Shown: one piece after another, positions 1-8,818 of the stretch
Numbering within the stretch: position 1 is the first letter of the stretch
Layout of the letters: every line of letters starts with the position of its first letter
Assembly (NCBI GenBank): GCA_902787595.1
Contig: CADAHD010000060.1
Coordinates: 1-9,834, forward strand
DNA: 9,834 nt
Direction of reading: 5' to 3'
Source: an uncultured Lachnospiraceae bacterium
Lineage (GTDB): Bacteria > Bacillota_A > Clostridia > Lachnospirales > Lachnospiraceae
The notes under the pieces: model-generated
What the model was told of the DNA's origin: nothing
The model's input: the letters and a program-made list of their open reading frames with translations, nothing else
The model's database searches: none
Program-made: the position numbers and the translations under genes

Positions 1-2
1 CG

Positions 3-1148
3 CAGCTTACTCTTGAGCAGTCACCGGCAGCAGGCGCCGCAACAGCAACACCCCAGCTTACATTGGGACAGCCTGCAGCGCAGGCAACTGCCGAGGATTC
101 TACCAAAGCTCAGATGTCCCAGCTTTCTGCTGAAGAACAGAAGATGGTTGAGGATTTTGCAACACAGATCGATATCACCGACAGCAACACAATAATGACT
201 TACGGCGCAGCCACCCAGCAGAAGATGGCGGATTTCTCCAATAAGGCCCTTGATAACGTAAGGACAAAGGATATGGGAGAAGTGGGAACGCTCCTTACCG
301 GCGTTGTTGCCGAGCTTAAAGGCTTTAATGAAGAGGAAGAAAAGGGCATAATGGGCTTTTTCAAGAAGCAGACCAATAAGGTTGCGATGATGAAGACCAA
401 ATATGACAAGGCCGAAGTAAATGTTAACCGCATCGTGGATATGCTGCAGCAGCACGAGACCAGGCTGATGAAGGATTCGGCTATGCTGGATAAGATGTAT
501 GATATGAACCTGCAGTACTTCAAAGAGCTGACCATGTACATCCTGGCCGGCAAGAAGAGACTGGCCGAGGCAGAGAACGTGATACTTCCCCAGCTGCAGG
601 AGAAGGCAAGACAGTCAGGCCTGCCCGAAGATGCTCAGGCTGCAAGAGATTATCAGGAGATGTGCGAGCGCTTCTCCAAGAAGATCGTAGACCTGGAGCT
701 GACACGTACCATCGCTATGCAGACAGCTCCCCAGATCCGTATGATACAGTCAAATGATATCCAGATGGTGGACAAGATCCGTTCAACCGTTGTGAATACC
801 ATCCCTCTGTGGAAGAGCCAGATGGTAATAGCCCTGGGCATTCACAATGCTACCGAGGCAGCAAAGGCGCAGCGTGCTGTTACCGATGTTACAAACCAGA
901 TGCTTCTGCAGAATGCCGAGGCACTGAAGGTGGCTACCATCGAGACCGAGAAGGAATCCCAGAGAGGTATCGTTGATATCGAGACCCTTAACAAGACCAA
1001 CCAGAGCCTTATCTCTACCTTTGATGAGGTAATGCGCATACAGGCTGAAGGCCGTGAGAAGCGCAAACAGGCTGAAGCAGAGATGGCCCGCATGGAGAAC
1101 GAGCTGAAAGCCAAGCTGCTTGAGGTAAGAGGCGTCAAAGGCCAGTAA
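3..1148 (+). CDS. TelA-family (toxic anion resistance) protein, 5' end outside window
   Basis: The frame is open from the left edge to the TAA at 1146-1148, giving 381 visible residues, close to the usual size of TelA proteins, so probably only about ten residues are missing. The start therefore lies left of the window; the TTG at 63 is an internal leucine codon. The protein is a soluble, almost wholly alpha-helical, charged polypeptide with no signal peptide or membrane segment. After an Ala/Gln/Pro-rich N-terminus come long helices typical of the family, such as the stretch around MGFFKKQTNK and the region around TAPQIRMIQSND, and a basic coiled-coil tail ending in KAKLLEVRGVKGQ. TelA proteins were named for tellurite resistance and are often encoded next to an XpaC-like gene; their biochemical role is unsettled, and stress or envelope roles are proposed. 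The neighbour to the left cannot be seen. Family assignment is confident; function is not. Confidence 0.88.
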   Translation, partial: QLTLEQSPAAGAATATPQLTLGQPAAQATAEDSTKAQMSQLSAEEQKMVEDFATQIDITDSNTIMTYGAATQQKMADFSNKALDNVRTKDMGEVGTLLTGVVAELKGFNEEEEKGIMGFFKKQTNKVAMMKTKYDKAEVNVNRIVDMLQQHETRLMKDSAMLDKMYDMNLQYFKELTMYILAGKKRLAEAENVILPQLQEKARQSGLPEDAQAARDYQEMCERFSKKIVDLELTRTIAMQTAPQIRMIQSNDIQMVDKIRSTVVNTIPLWKSQMVIALGIHNATEAAKAQRAVTDVTNQMLLQNAEALKVATIETEKESQRGIVDIETLNKTNQSLISTFDEVMRIQAEGREKRKQAEAEMARMENELKAKLLEVRGVKGQ

Positions 1149-1172
1149 AATTATAAATTAGAAAATTATACG

Positions 1173-1217
1173 AAAGATCCTTCAGTATTGTCTCTTTCAA
1201 AACAGAAGGATCTTTTT
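1173..1217 (+). terminator. Intrinsic terminator after the TelA-family gene
   Basis: A perfect 11-bp inverted repeat, AAAGATCCTTC (1173-1183) and GAAGGATCTTT (1205-1215), with a 21-nt loop, is followed by a T-rich run. It lies 24 nt after the TelA stop codon and directly before the next promoter, so it should separate the two transcription units. Confidence 0.85.
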
Positions 1218-1223
1218 CTTTGG

Positions 1224-1252
1224 TTGACATAACACAACCGATGCGATATATT
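1224..1252 (+). promoter_or_regulatory. Sigma-A-type promoter for the glycosidase/membrane-protein pair
   Basis: A perfect -35 box TTGACA (1224-1229), a 17-nt spacer and a near-perfect -10 box TATATT (1247-1252). The expected transcription start (about 1259) falls on the ATGATG at the head of the next gene, so there is almost no room for a leader or a Shine-Dalgarno. A short inverted repeat GGTTG (1222-1226)/CAACC (1235-1239) overlaps the -35 box and could be an operator, but its arms are only 5 bp. Confidence 0.75.
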
Positions 1253-1256
1253 TTAC

Positions 1257-2354
1257 ATGATGAAAAAGGTACTTAAGATAGTGGGGGCCATGTTCGGCTA
1301 CCTGCTTACAACTGTTTTTGCTTTATTCTGTTTTATATTGCTGGTATGTCTGGTGCTGGTCTACGGACCTTCCGAGGATGCCGGTAAGCTTTTTGTGCAC
1401 TCATGTCAGGAAACCAGCGCGCTCAAATTCCTTCCGTACTGGTTTTTGCCTTCAGAAACAGTAGAAGAAATACTGGGCGGGAATGAAACGGCGCAGGTTG
1501 AGGCAACGGTTAAGCCGGTTTCAAAGTATCGCGCTCCTCTGGATTATGATCCTGCCGACGTAGAAGCTCTTTCCGAGGAAGATAAAGCTGAGCTTGCGGC
1601 AAACCAGGATGAAGTAGTATATGCAGAACCATATATAGAAGAAGTAAACGAAGGTATATACCGCGGCATGATGATGATAGTGCCCGACCCCTCCAGGGTG
1701 GTGATAGGCACTCTGCCCTCATACAGCACCGGCGGTGTGGGCAAGCTTCTCAGCACTTTTATTGAAGATTACGGAGCCATAGGCGGTACTAATGCCGGCG
1801 GTTTTTATGATCCTAATGGCGGCGGCCTGGGTGGATGTCCGGATGGCATGGTGCTTGAAAACGGCACCATCCGTTATGGTTCTAATGAAGTATATAAAAA
1901 TGTTATAGGTATAAGCGCCGATCACAGGCTGCTGCTGGGCGACTGGACTCCGCAGCAGGCTCTGGATGCGGGCTGTGTTTCAGCTGTCAGCTTTTTTGAC
2001 GGACTGGTTCTGGTAAAGGACGGCGTTCCCCAGCAGAATTTAAGCAGCGGCGTAAACCCCCGCACGGCCATAGGCCAGAAAGAGGACGGCACGATGCTGC
2101 TTTTGGTCATTGAAGGACGTCACGCCGGCAGCCTGGGTGCAACAGCCGAAAACTTAAGGGATATATTTGTGCGCTACGGCGCAGTTAATGCTTCGATGCT
2201 CGATGGCGGAACTTCTGCCATAATGTTCTTCCACGGAGAGCAGGTGACAAGAGGATCAAACCTCTTGGGCATGCGTTACCTTCCTACCGCAATGCTGGTA
2301 ATGCCGGCAGAGGATGAAGAGGCTGTTACGGTAGCAGCAGAGGATACGCTATGA
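1257..2354 (+). CDS. Membrane-anchored phosphodiester glycosidase (NAGPA-domain) protein
   Basis: A 365-residue protein. A short basic N-terminus (MMKKVLK) precedes a strongly hydrophobic segment at about residues 13-36, which should anchor it with the rest outside the cell. Residues about 40-130 form an acidic linker. The C-terminal domain, about 135-350, has the conserved blocks of the NAGPA/phosphodiester glycosidase family: GGTNAGGFY (177-184, with N179), NPRTAIGQ (267-274), EGRHAGSLGAT (286-296) and MLDGGTSAIM (314-323, with D316). The family hydrolyses sugar-phosphodiester bonds; bacterial members are often annotated as exopolysaccharide-related. The substrate here is unknown. No Shine-Dalgarno precedes 1257. 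The ATGs at 1257 or 1260 would be used on a nearly leaderless mRNA; an ATG at 1290, preceded by GTGGGGG, is the alternative but would remove the basic residues before the membrane segment. The stop overlaps the next start (ATGA, 2351-2354), indicating translational coupling. Confidence 0.85.
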   Translation: MMKKVLKIVGAMFGYLLTTVFALFCFILLVCLVLVYGPSEDAGKLFVHSCQETSALKFLPYWFLPSETVEEILGGNETAQVEATVKPVSKYRAPLDYDPADVEALSEEDKAELAANQDEVVYAEPYIEEVNEGIYRGMMMIVPDPSRVVIGTLPSYSTGGVGKLLSTFIEDYGAIGGTNAGGFYDPNGGGLGGCPDGMVLENGTIRYGSNEVYKNVIGISADHRLLLGDWTPQQALDAGCVSAVSFFDGLVLVKDGVPQQNLSSGVNPRTAIGQKEDGTMLLLVIEGRHAGSLGATAENLRDIFVRYGAVNASMLDGGTSAIMFFHGEQVTRGSNLLGMRYLPTAMLVMPAEDEEAVTVAAEDTL

Positions 2355-4546
2355 ACGAGAACAGAAACCCCGGAAATAACACCCCGGTGAAAGAAGGCAG
2401 ACCTGTCGAAGGAAGACCGGTTGAGGGAAGAAGGCCTGCGCTTGAAGGAAGGGCAGCTGAGGGCAGGAGACCCGGAGCTGAAGATAGACCCGTCGAAGGA
2501 AGACGATCTGTAGCAGAAGGAAGATCGGTTGAGGGAAGACGACCTGTATCAGAAGGCAGACCCGCAGATGGAAGAAGACCCGCACCTGAAGGAAGAGCTG
2601 CAGAGGGCAGAAGACCTGCGCCGGAAAGTAGACCTGTCGAAGGCAGAAGACCCGTTGAAGGCAGACCCGTCGAAGGAAGACGACCTGCACCAGAAGATAG
2701 AGCTGCAGAGGGCAGACGACCCGCGTCGGAAGGCAGACGCCCCACCCCGGACGGAAAACCCGCTGATGGCAGACTCATCGAGGGAAAGCGGCCTGCATCT
2801 GAGGGAAGCCCTGATCCTGATCCCAACATTAAGCAGGAAAGCAAGCCCGTAGAACGAAAGAAGCCGGCATCCGAAGATGATGCTGTTAAAAATAATACAA
2901 CAACGTCAGAGGGACCCCCCGGATCTGAAACTCAAGCCGAGGGAACCCCGGATCCCGAATCCAAAGCTAAACCCGAGGGAACCCCGGATCCCGAATCCGA
3001 GACTAAACCCGAAAGCAGCTCCGATCCCGAATCTGACGCTGAGCCTGAAAGCAGACCCGTCAAAAGAAAGAGATACGCAGCTGAAGATGGATCCGATCCG
3101 GCATCCGAAGCTAAAACCGTGGGTGCCGGAAAGTCCGAAAAAGCAGGCAGATCCGCGAACAGATCGCAGTCATCGTCTGAAAAAGTACCCGTGAAAGAAA
3201 AACCGTCAAAAGAGTATGCGGCAGGTGAACGGGTGGCAAACGGTGATGGCACAAAAGTTAAATCCACACATAACAATCGCGTGCGAAATGTGCACGAAAT
3301 GGAGCGCGAATACAGCGAAACGCCTCCCATAGATGAAAAGAGTGTGGACAACGGCAAAAAGAAAAAGCGTTCCAAAAAGAAGGGAGCGCTGGGTATATAT
3401 TTCATATATCTGGCTGTTTTGATAATACTATCAACAATTGTTCTGGCGGTACTCTGGATCAAACTGGCGGATTATCAGAAAGGTCTGGATGAACGTGAAC
3501 GACTTCAGGCTGCGGCGCCCACACCTACTCCCACGCCATCGGCGGAGGATAACAGCAGGGCAGCCCAGGAGGCTTTTGAAAAATATGCAGACGGATTGAG
3601 TGAGGACGACTGGACAAACTTCTGGATGAAGGCAAGAGAAGGCGACCCCGAGAATGAAGATGTTGCGCATCAGTATTTTGCAGACGCCCTGCAAAAGGGC
3701 AGCATAAGCTACTATCTGGACCTTTCTTACGATGAAGCAGCGCCGGTATATAAGATCAAGCTGGGAGATAAGGATGCTGCCAGAGTAAGCATGCTGAAGG
3801 ACGCTGTCGGAAAGTGGGGCATGGGAACCTTCGAATTGCTGCTGGAAGGAGACTACAGCGTAGAGGACGAGCTGCCCGCGGGCATGGGGCTTCTGGTAAA
3901 CGGTGTTCCAGTTACGCCCACCGAAGAGACTGTGGATCACTTCCCTTACAAGGGCATAGAGGACGTGCTGAGTGGTCAGGTGGTATGGCAGAAATATGAC
4001 ATTCAGGGCATGCTGGCCGATCCGGAAGTTAGTTACGAAAACGCGGATGCCTATATCTGGTCTGAGGACGACGGCTGCTATCTGCCTCTGGCGGAGGATA
4101 TACCCGACGAAGTGTCCGAACGGGCAGAAAAATTTTTCTATGCATATATGAACTATACTATGTCAGGCGGAGCCGGATGGAAGGATTACAAGGCTGCAAA
4201 AGCAGCTGCGGATGCAGCGGGACAGCCGGCGCCGGGCAATCCCGTGCTGGGCAGGCTGGGCGGATGTACTCAGTATACTCCTACGGACAGCGTGGCTTAT
4301 TCAATGCTGCAGAAGGCATTTGACAGCACCTGCTATGGTCTGGCATACAGCAATCATGAGTATGGGCTTATGGAAAAAAGAGGTCCCATACGCTGGGCGG
4401 ATAACTGCGTGGGAGTAGATTTCTTCTACCATGCATACGCTACACTTAACGGCCAGCGCAAGGATTATTCCGGCGGCGATCAGTTATTCCGCGTATATTT
4501 TATCAATGTGGACGGAAACTGGAAGATCTGGGCGTTTACCGCATAG
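2351..4546 (+). CDS. Single-pass membrane protein with 12-residue charged repeats; unknown function
   Basis: 731 residues, family not recognised. Residues 1-344 are low-complexity and very charged, with no hydrophobic segment. Residues 20-150 repeat a 12-residue unit close to EGRPVEGRRPAP, residues 197-232 repeat an acidic unit close to EGTPDPESKAKP, and a Lys/Arg cluster (KKKKRSKKK) sits just before one transmembrane helix at about 345-370. The positive-inside rule then puts the repeat region in the cytoplasm and the C-terminus outside. A linker with PTPTPTPS follows, then an outer domain of about 330 residues with four cysteines (C576, C639, C661, C686). It ends in VYFINVDGNWKIWAFTA, a pattern reminiscent of the last strands of small NTF2-like extracellular domains; this is only a resemblance. 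The start at 2351 overlaps the stop of the glycosidase gene by 4 nt, so the two are probably made together and may work together at the envelope. The ORF itself is secure because frame and composition hold across the repeats. Confidence 0.8.
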   Translation: MNENRNPGNNTPVKEGRPVEGRPVEGRRPALEGRAAEGRRPGAEDRPVEGRRSVAEGRSVEGRRPVSEGRPADGRRPAPEGRAAEGRRPAPESRPVEGRRPVEGRPVEGRRPAPEDRAAEGRRPASEGRRPTPDGKPADGRLIEGKRPASEGSPDPDPNIKQESKPVERKKPASEDDAVKNNTTTSEGPPGSETQAEGTPDPESKAKPEGTPDPESETKPESSSDPESDAEPESRPVKRKRYAAEDGSDPASEAKTVGAGKSEKAGRSANRSQSSSEKVPVKEKPSKEYAAGERVANGDGTKVKSTHNNRVRNVHEMEREYSETPPIDEKSVDNGKKKKRSKKKGALGIYFIYLAVLIILSTIVLAVLWIKLADYQKGLDERERLQAAAPTPTPTPSAEDNSRAAQEAFEKYADGLSEDDWTNFWMKAREGDPENEDVAHQYFADALQKGSISYYLDLSYDEAAPVYKIKLGDKDAARVSMLKDAVGKWGMGTFELLLEGDYSVEDELPAGMGLLVNGVPVTPTEETVDHFPYKGIEDVLSGQVVWQKYDIQGMLADPEVSYENADAYIWSEDDGCYLPLAEDIPDEVSERAEKFFYAYMNYTMSGGAGWKDYKAAKAAADAAGQPAPGNPVLGRLGGCTQYTPTDSVAYSMLQKAFDSTCYGLAYSNHEYGLMEKRGPIRWADNCVGVDFFYHAYATLNGQRKDYSGGDQLFRVYFINVDGNWKIWAFTA
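2408..2800 (+). repeat. 36-bp in-frame coding repeat (about 10 units)
   Basis: Encodes residues 20-150 of the membrane protein. Units begin at residues 20, 32, 44, 56, 68, 80, 92, 103 and 115 with variants of EGRPVEGRRPAP (for example EGRAAEGRRPGA, EDRPVEGRRSVA), followed by a more diverged double unit at 127-150. One unit (92-102) is 11 residues long, a clean one-codon loss. The 36-bp period keeps the frame under copy-number change. Because the unit lacks stops in several frames, long false ORFs appear on both strands here. Confidence 0.9.
2939..3046 (+). repeat. Second 36-bp in-frame coding repeat (3 units)
   Basis: Three 36-bp units at 2939, 2975 and 3011 encode EGTPDPESKAKP, EGTPDPESETKP and ESSSDPESDAEP. 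The first two are nearly identical at the DNA level. The period equals that of the upstream array although the sequence differs (acidic and Pro/Ser-rich rather than Arg/Glu-rich). Confidence 0.85.
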
Positions 4547-4552
4547 GGGCAG

Positions 4553-4573
4553 ATTTGCAAACACCCGGCAAAT
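4553..4573. promoter_or_regulatory. Possible operator overlapping the gmd promoter
   Basis: A perfect 6-bp inverted repeat ATTTGC (4553-4558) and GCAAAT (4568-4573), separated by 9 nt, covers the -35 box and the first part of the spacer. A protein bound here would block RNA polymerase. The arms are short, so chance is possible; AraC-type proteins usually prefer direct repeats. Confidence 0.3.
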
Positions 4574-4583
4574 AAGGTATAAT
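4555..4583 (+). promoter_or_regulatory. Sigma-A-type promoter for the gmd-rmd-araC unit
   Basis: A -35 box TTGCAA (4555-4560), a 17-nt spacer and a perfect -10 box TATAAT (4578-4583). It starts 8 nt after the stop of the preceding gene. The predicted start near 4590 leaves a leader of about 30 nt containing the GGGAG ribosome binding site (4610-4614) of gmd. Confidence 0.8.
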
Positions 4584-4588
4584 TTTAA

Positions 4589-6597
<2,009 letters not shown>

Positions 6598-6614
<17 letters not shown>

Positions 6615-7479
6615 TGCGGAAGGGATCACAAGTTCGGAACGTTATTTCTATACACCCTCTTCTTTTGCGCGTAAACATCTCTGCTATGCGCAGGAGGTGG
6701 GACGGCTTAAGAGTTTAAAGCCTCATGCTTCCGTGCGTGAAAATGTGGAATCGTTTCTCTTTTTTCAGGTTTTGGAAGGAACAGGCTGTGTACGCTATGA
6801 AGGCAAAAGCTATGATCTGAAAAAGGGCGATGCGGTATTTTTGGACTGCCGCGAGCATTACGAGCATGAAAGCAGTGTAACTTCGCCCTGGGAACTGGCC
6901 TGGGTGCATTTTGACGGGGCTAAAGCCGAGGCAGTGTATTCTATTTTCAGAAAGCATAATGCGGATTCGCCTGTGATAGCGCTGGGTAAAAAAGAAAAGA
7001 AAAGTGAGCAGTTTATCACAAGCCTTCTTTCGGATAAAGGGGAGAACAGCACTGATGCAGAGCTGCGCGCTGATGAGATACTTACACGCCTTATGCTTAT
7101 CTGCATACAGCTTGCGGGAGAGAAGAAAGGCGCGGCCGTATATGAGGGTATAAGAGAAGCGCTCAACGAGGAGCTTGGCAAGGCGGCGCCTACAATAGAA
7201 GGCATAAAGGAAGCTTTGGTCCAGCGTTACGGCGCAGATTTTGACAGCCTGGATGAGTTTTTCAGCAAGCGCTACGGGATAAGCATAGAAGGGTATGCGG
7301 CTAACCGCATGCTCAATAAGGCGAAGGAATTATTGCGCTTTACAATAAAACCTATGCAGGAAGTCATTTCTGAATCCGGCATAGGTTCTGAAGAAAAGCT
7401 TAGAAGCCTCTTTATGGAAAATGAAAATATGAGTCCCGAAGATTACCGTAAAAAGTGGGCACAGTGGATCAAAGGTTGA
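6598..7479 (+). CDS. AraC-family transcriptional regulator with N-terminal cupin domain
   Basis: A 293-residue DNA-binding regulator. Residues about 50-108 form a cupin-like sensing domain (FFQVLEGTGCVRYEGKSYDL, then KKGDAVFLD and WVHFDG), as in AraC proteins that sense a sugar or metabolite. Residues about 203-290 form the paired helix-turn-helix domain: the first motif precedes ANRMLNKAKELL (235-246), and the second ends with the family signature region SLFMENENMSPEDYRKKW (270-287). The second motif is somewhat atypical (ESGIGSEEKLRSLF instead of the usual GF-x-D-xxYFSR-x-F), so the match is good but not perfect. The start is ATG 6598, because AGGAGG at 6586-6591 sits six nt upstream; the frame is open further up but without such a site. 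It overlaps the rmd-like gene by 17 nt, so it is co-transcribed with gmd and may regulate this operon or sugar-related targets. Its 3' end overlaps the convergent GT2 gene by 11 nt. Confidence 0.88.
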
Positions 7480-8248
7480 TCTGTGACTCCTTAGCCAGTA
7501 TAGCCTTCTTTTCTGACAGTTTTTTGGGGCTCCAGCGTGCAACGCGCATTCCGCGTCCCTTATTCTTTGCGGCAAAGAAAAGGTTGATGAGCTGGCGTAT
7601 ATACTGAAGTGTAACCTTGGTTGACAGCTTGGATTCACCGTTTTCACGGTCGTGGAAAGCATAAGGAGTCTCCAGCACCTTTTTAACCGGGCACATGGCG
7701 ATAACTTCCACCATTATCTTCCAGCCGATGGGATTGAGCTCTGCGCCTTCAAGCAGTTCGCGGCGTATCATGAAAAGACCGCTGGTAGGATCGCTTATGC
7801 GGCGCAGGCAGGGAAGTATGATCTTTCCCATGTATCGGGCAGTGCCGGATACCAGCTTGCGGAACCAGTCGAGTCCTCCATCGCTTCCGCCGGGAATAAA
7901 ACGGCTGGGTATAGCCATATCGGCATGCGCGCGCATAGCGGCGTACATATCAACCAAAACCTCCGGGGGATGCTGCAGATCCGCATCCATGCAGGCTACA
8001 TAATCGCCTTTGGCCAGCTTAAAGCCCAGAACCACGGCGGTGGCAAGTCCCTTTTCATCATCACGGTGACGAAGCACCACAGTGGGATCGTCCTTCGCAA
8101 TATCCTCTATTATCTTTGGAGTGTCATCGGTGGAATCGTCCACAAAGATCACTTCGTGAGGGATGCTGCCAAGGGCGCCGTGAATGCGCGCCAGCAGGGG
8201 ACAGATGTTATCTTTTTCGTTATATGTAGGCACTACGATCGATATCAT
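7469..8248 (-). CDS. GT2 glycosyltransferase, polyprenyl-phosphate mannose/sugar synthase type
   Basis: A 259-residue family 2 glycosyltransferase with the GT-A fold, probably acting at the inner face of the membrane to move a sugar from a nucleotide donor (GDP-mannose in the DPM1-like branch) to polyprenyl phosphate. Visible motifs are SIVVPTYNE (3-11), the nucleotide-binding VDDSTDDT (36-43), the metal-binding DAD at 88-90 followed by LQHPPE, SDPTSGLFMIRREL (152-165), and RENGESKLS (201-209), which is typical of dolichol-phosphate mannose synthases. There is no C-terminal transmembrane or GtrA domain, so it is the short, soluble type. The start is ATG at 8248, because AGGAGG (8260-8255 on this strand) lies six nt upstream; the frame extends further (to 8275) without a comparable site. 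It is convergent with the AraC gene, overlapping by 11 nt, and has its own promoter. Donor and lipid specificity cannot be read from sequence alone. Confidence 0.92.
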   Translation of the reverse strand: MISIVVPTYNEKDNICPLLARIHGALGSIPHEVIFVDDSTDDTPKIIEDIAKDDPTVVLRHRDDEKGLATAVVLGFKLAKGDYVACMDADLQHPPEVLVDMYAAMRAHADMAIPSRFIPGGSDGGLDWFRKLVSGTARYMGKIILPCLRRISDPTSGLFMIRRELLEGAELNPIGWKIMVEVIAMCPVKKVLETPYAFHDRENGESKLSTKVTLQYIRQLINLFFAAKNKGRGMRVARWSPKKLSEKKAILAKESQINL

Positions 8249-8283
8249 GGCGCTCCTCCTTATATTTTTGATCATCGGATAGC

Positions 8284-8312
8284 ATTATAACATATATTGT
8301 CATGTCAAACAA
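8284..8312 (-). promoter_or_regulatory. Promoter of the GT2 gene
   Basis: On the minus strand there is a perfect extended -10, TGTTATAAT (8292-8284), with a weak -35 TTGTTT (8312-8307) at 17-nt spacing. A perfect TTGACA (8308-8303) is also present but only 13 nt from the -10, too close for normal use. The AGGAGG site of the GT2 gene follows about 23 nt downstream of the -10 box. Confidence 0.65.
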
Positions 8313-8394
8313 TAAAATGCTGATTCTTTGGTTTTGTTGGGTGTAATGCTGCGCGGGAGTTGGGTTTTGCGGAAAGGTTTCTGCGGAAGTGAGG
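8313..8394. other. Gene-free stretch with a diverged copy of the array-leading sequence
   Basis: No coding sequence is visible here. Positions 8362-8391 (GGGTTTTGCGG, AAAGGTTTC, GGAAGTG) closely resemble 8795-8825, the sequence just before and into the first 53-bp unit (GGGGTTTTTTCG, AAAAGTTTCC, GGAAGTGG). The GC-rich material at 8392-8794 sits between the two copies. Confidence 0.5.
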
Positions 8395-8540
8395 CCGGGA
8401 GCGGTGCTCCTGCGTCCCCGGAGACTGTTCAGATCACGGCGGTCAGAGGGAGTGGCCCGGGAGCGGTGCTCCTGCGTCCCCGGAGACTGATGCGAACCAG
8501 GCGGTCAGAGGGAGTGGCCCGGAAGCGGTGCTCCGGTCCC
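8395..8540. repeat. 62-bp direct repeat, 2.3 copies
   Basis: Full units lie at 8395-8456 and 8457-8518; a partial third starts at 8519 (CCGGAAGCGGTGCTCC). The two full units agree at 56 of 62 positions by hand count. The first 33 nt and the last 18 nt are identical, and the 6 differences all fall in an 11-nt internal segment. Each unit carries a small hairpin GGAGC-GGT-GCTCC. GC content is clearly higher than in the flanking genes. Confidence 0.85.
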
Positions 8541-8541
8541 A

Positions 8542-8703
8542 AGCGGCTCTAAGAAACCGCCCTGATCTTTTGAATGAGTCCGGGGACGGTCGACACGGTG
8601 CTTCGTCACAGGGACGAGCCCTGTGACTTCCTTGCACCTGTCTCCCTGCCGCCACCATCCGGGCGTCGGCCCCCTGGAGAATATAGCGGTTTCAAGAGCC
8701 GCT
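8542..8703. repeat. 162-bp nested palindromic element (REP-like)
   Basis: The ends are inverted: AGCGGCTCT (8542-8550) pairs with AGAGCCGCT (8695-8703), and GAAACCGC (8553-8560) pairs with GCGGTTTC (8686-8693), 17 bp broken only by a 2:1 internal loop. Inside, TCCGGGG (8579-8585) can pair with CCCC-T-GGA (8671-8678). Further in, GACACGGTGC (8592-8601) pairs with GCACCTGTC (8634-8642) with one bulge, and a perfect 9-bp hairpin GTCACAGGG-ACGAG-CCCTGTGAC occupies 8605-8627. The GGGGACGGT and GTCACAGGG strings resemble repetitive palindromic intergenic elements of clostridia; this is recall, not a search. No transposase is present, so it would be non-autonomous. Confidence 0.75.
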
Positions 8704-8818
8704 AATGACCTGCGCAATGCTTCCTTGCCCACAACCCTCTGCCCCGCCGGGCTGGGCAGCGCATCGACGCAGTAGCGCCGCTTGCGTAAAAATGGGGTTT
8801 TTTCGAAAAGTTTCCGTG
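8704..8818. other. GC-rich spacer before the 53-bp array
   Basis: No gene is visible here. It contains another foldable piece: TGCGC (8711-8715) with GCGCA (8759-8763), around CTGCCC (8739-8744) with GGGCAG (8754-8759). The last part, from about 8780, looks like a degenerate 53-bp unit (CTTGCGTAAAAATGGGG). Confidence 0.5.

Noticed and set aside
2326..2844. Long repetitive minus-strand open frame (172 residues)
   Set aside because: It is the antisense shadow of the 36-bp coding repeat. It has no ribosome binding site, and the plus-strand frame continues through non-repeat sequence into a credible membrane protein.
8249..8275. N-terminal extension of the GT2 protein to an ATG at 8275
   Set aside because: AGGAGG sits six nt upstream of the ATG at 8248, and the family starts with ISIVVPTYNE directly after the methionine.
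7652..8290. 212-residue plus-strand open frame
   Set aside because: It lies antisense to the GT2 gene, whose catalytic motifs are complete.
8303..8308. Perfect TTGACA on the minus strand as the GT2 -35 box
   Set aside because: The spacing to TATAAT is only 13 nt; the extended -10 with TTGTTT at 17 nt is more likely.
8481..8560. Hammerhead-like fragments (CTGATG followed by GAAA)
   Set aside because: The conserved core spacing and the three stems of a hammerhead ribozyme could not be assembled; the GAAA belongs to the palindrome arm.
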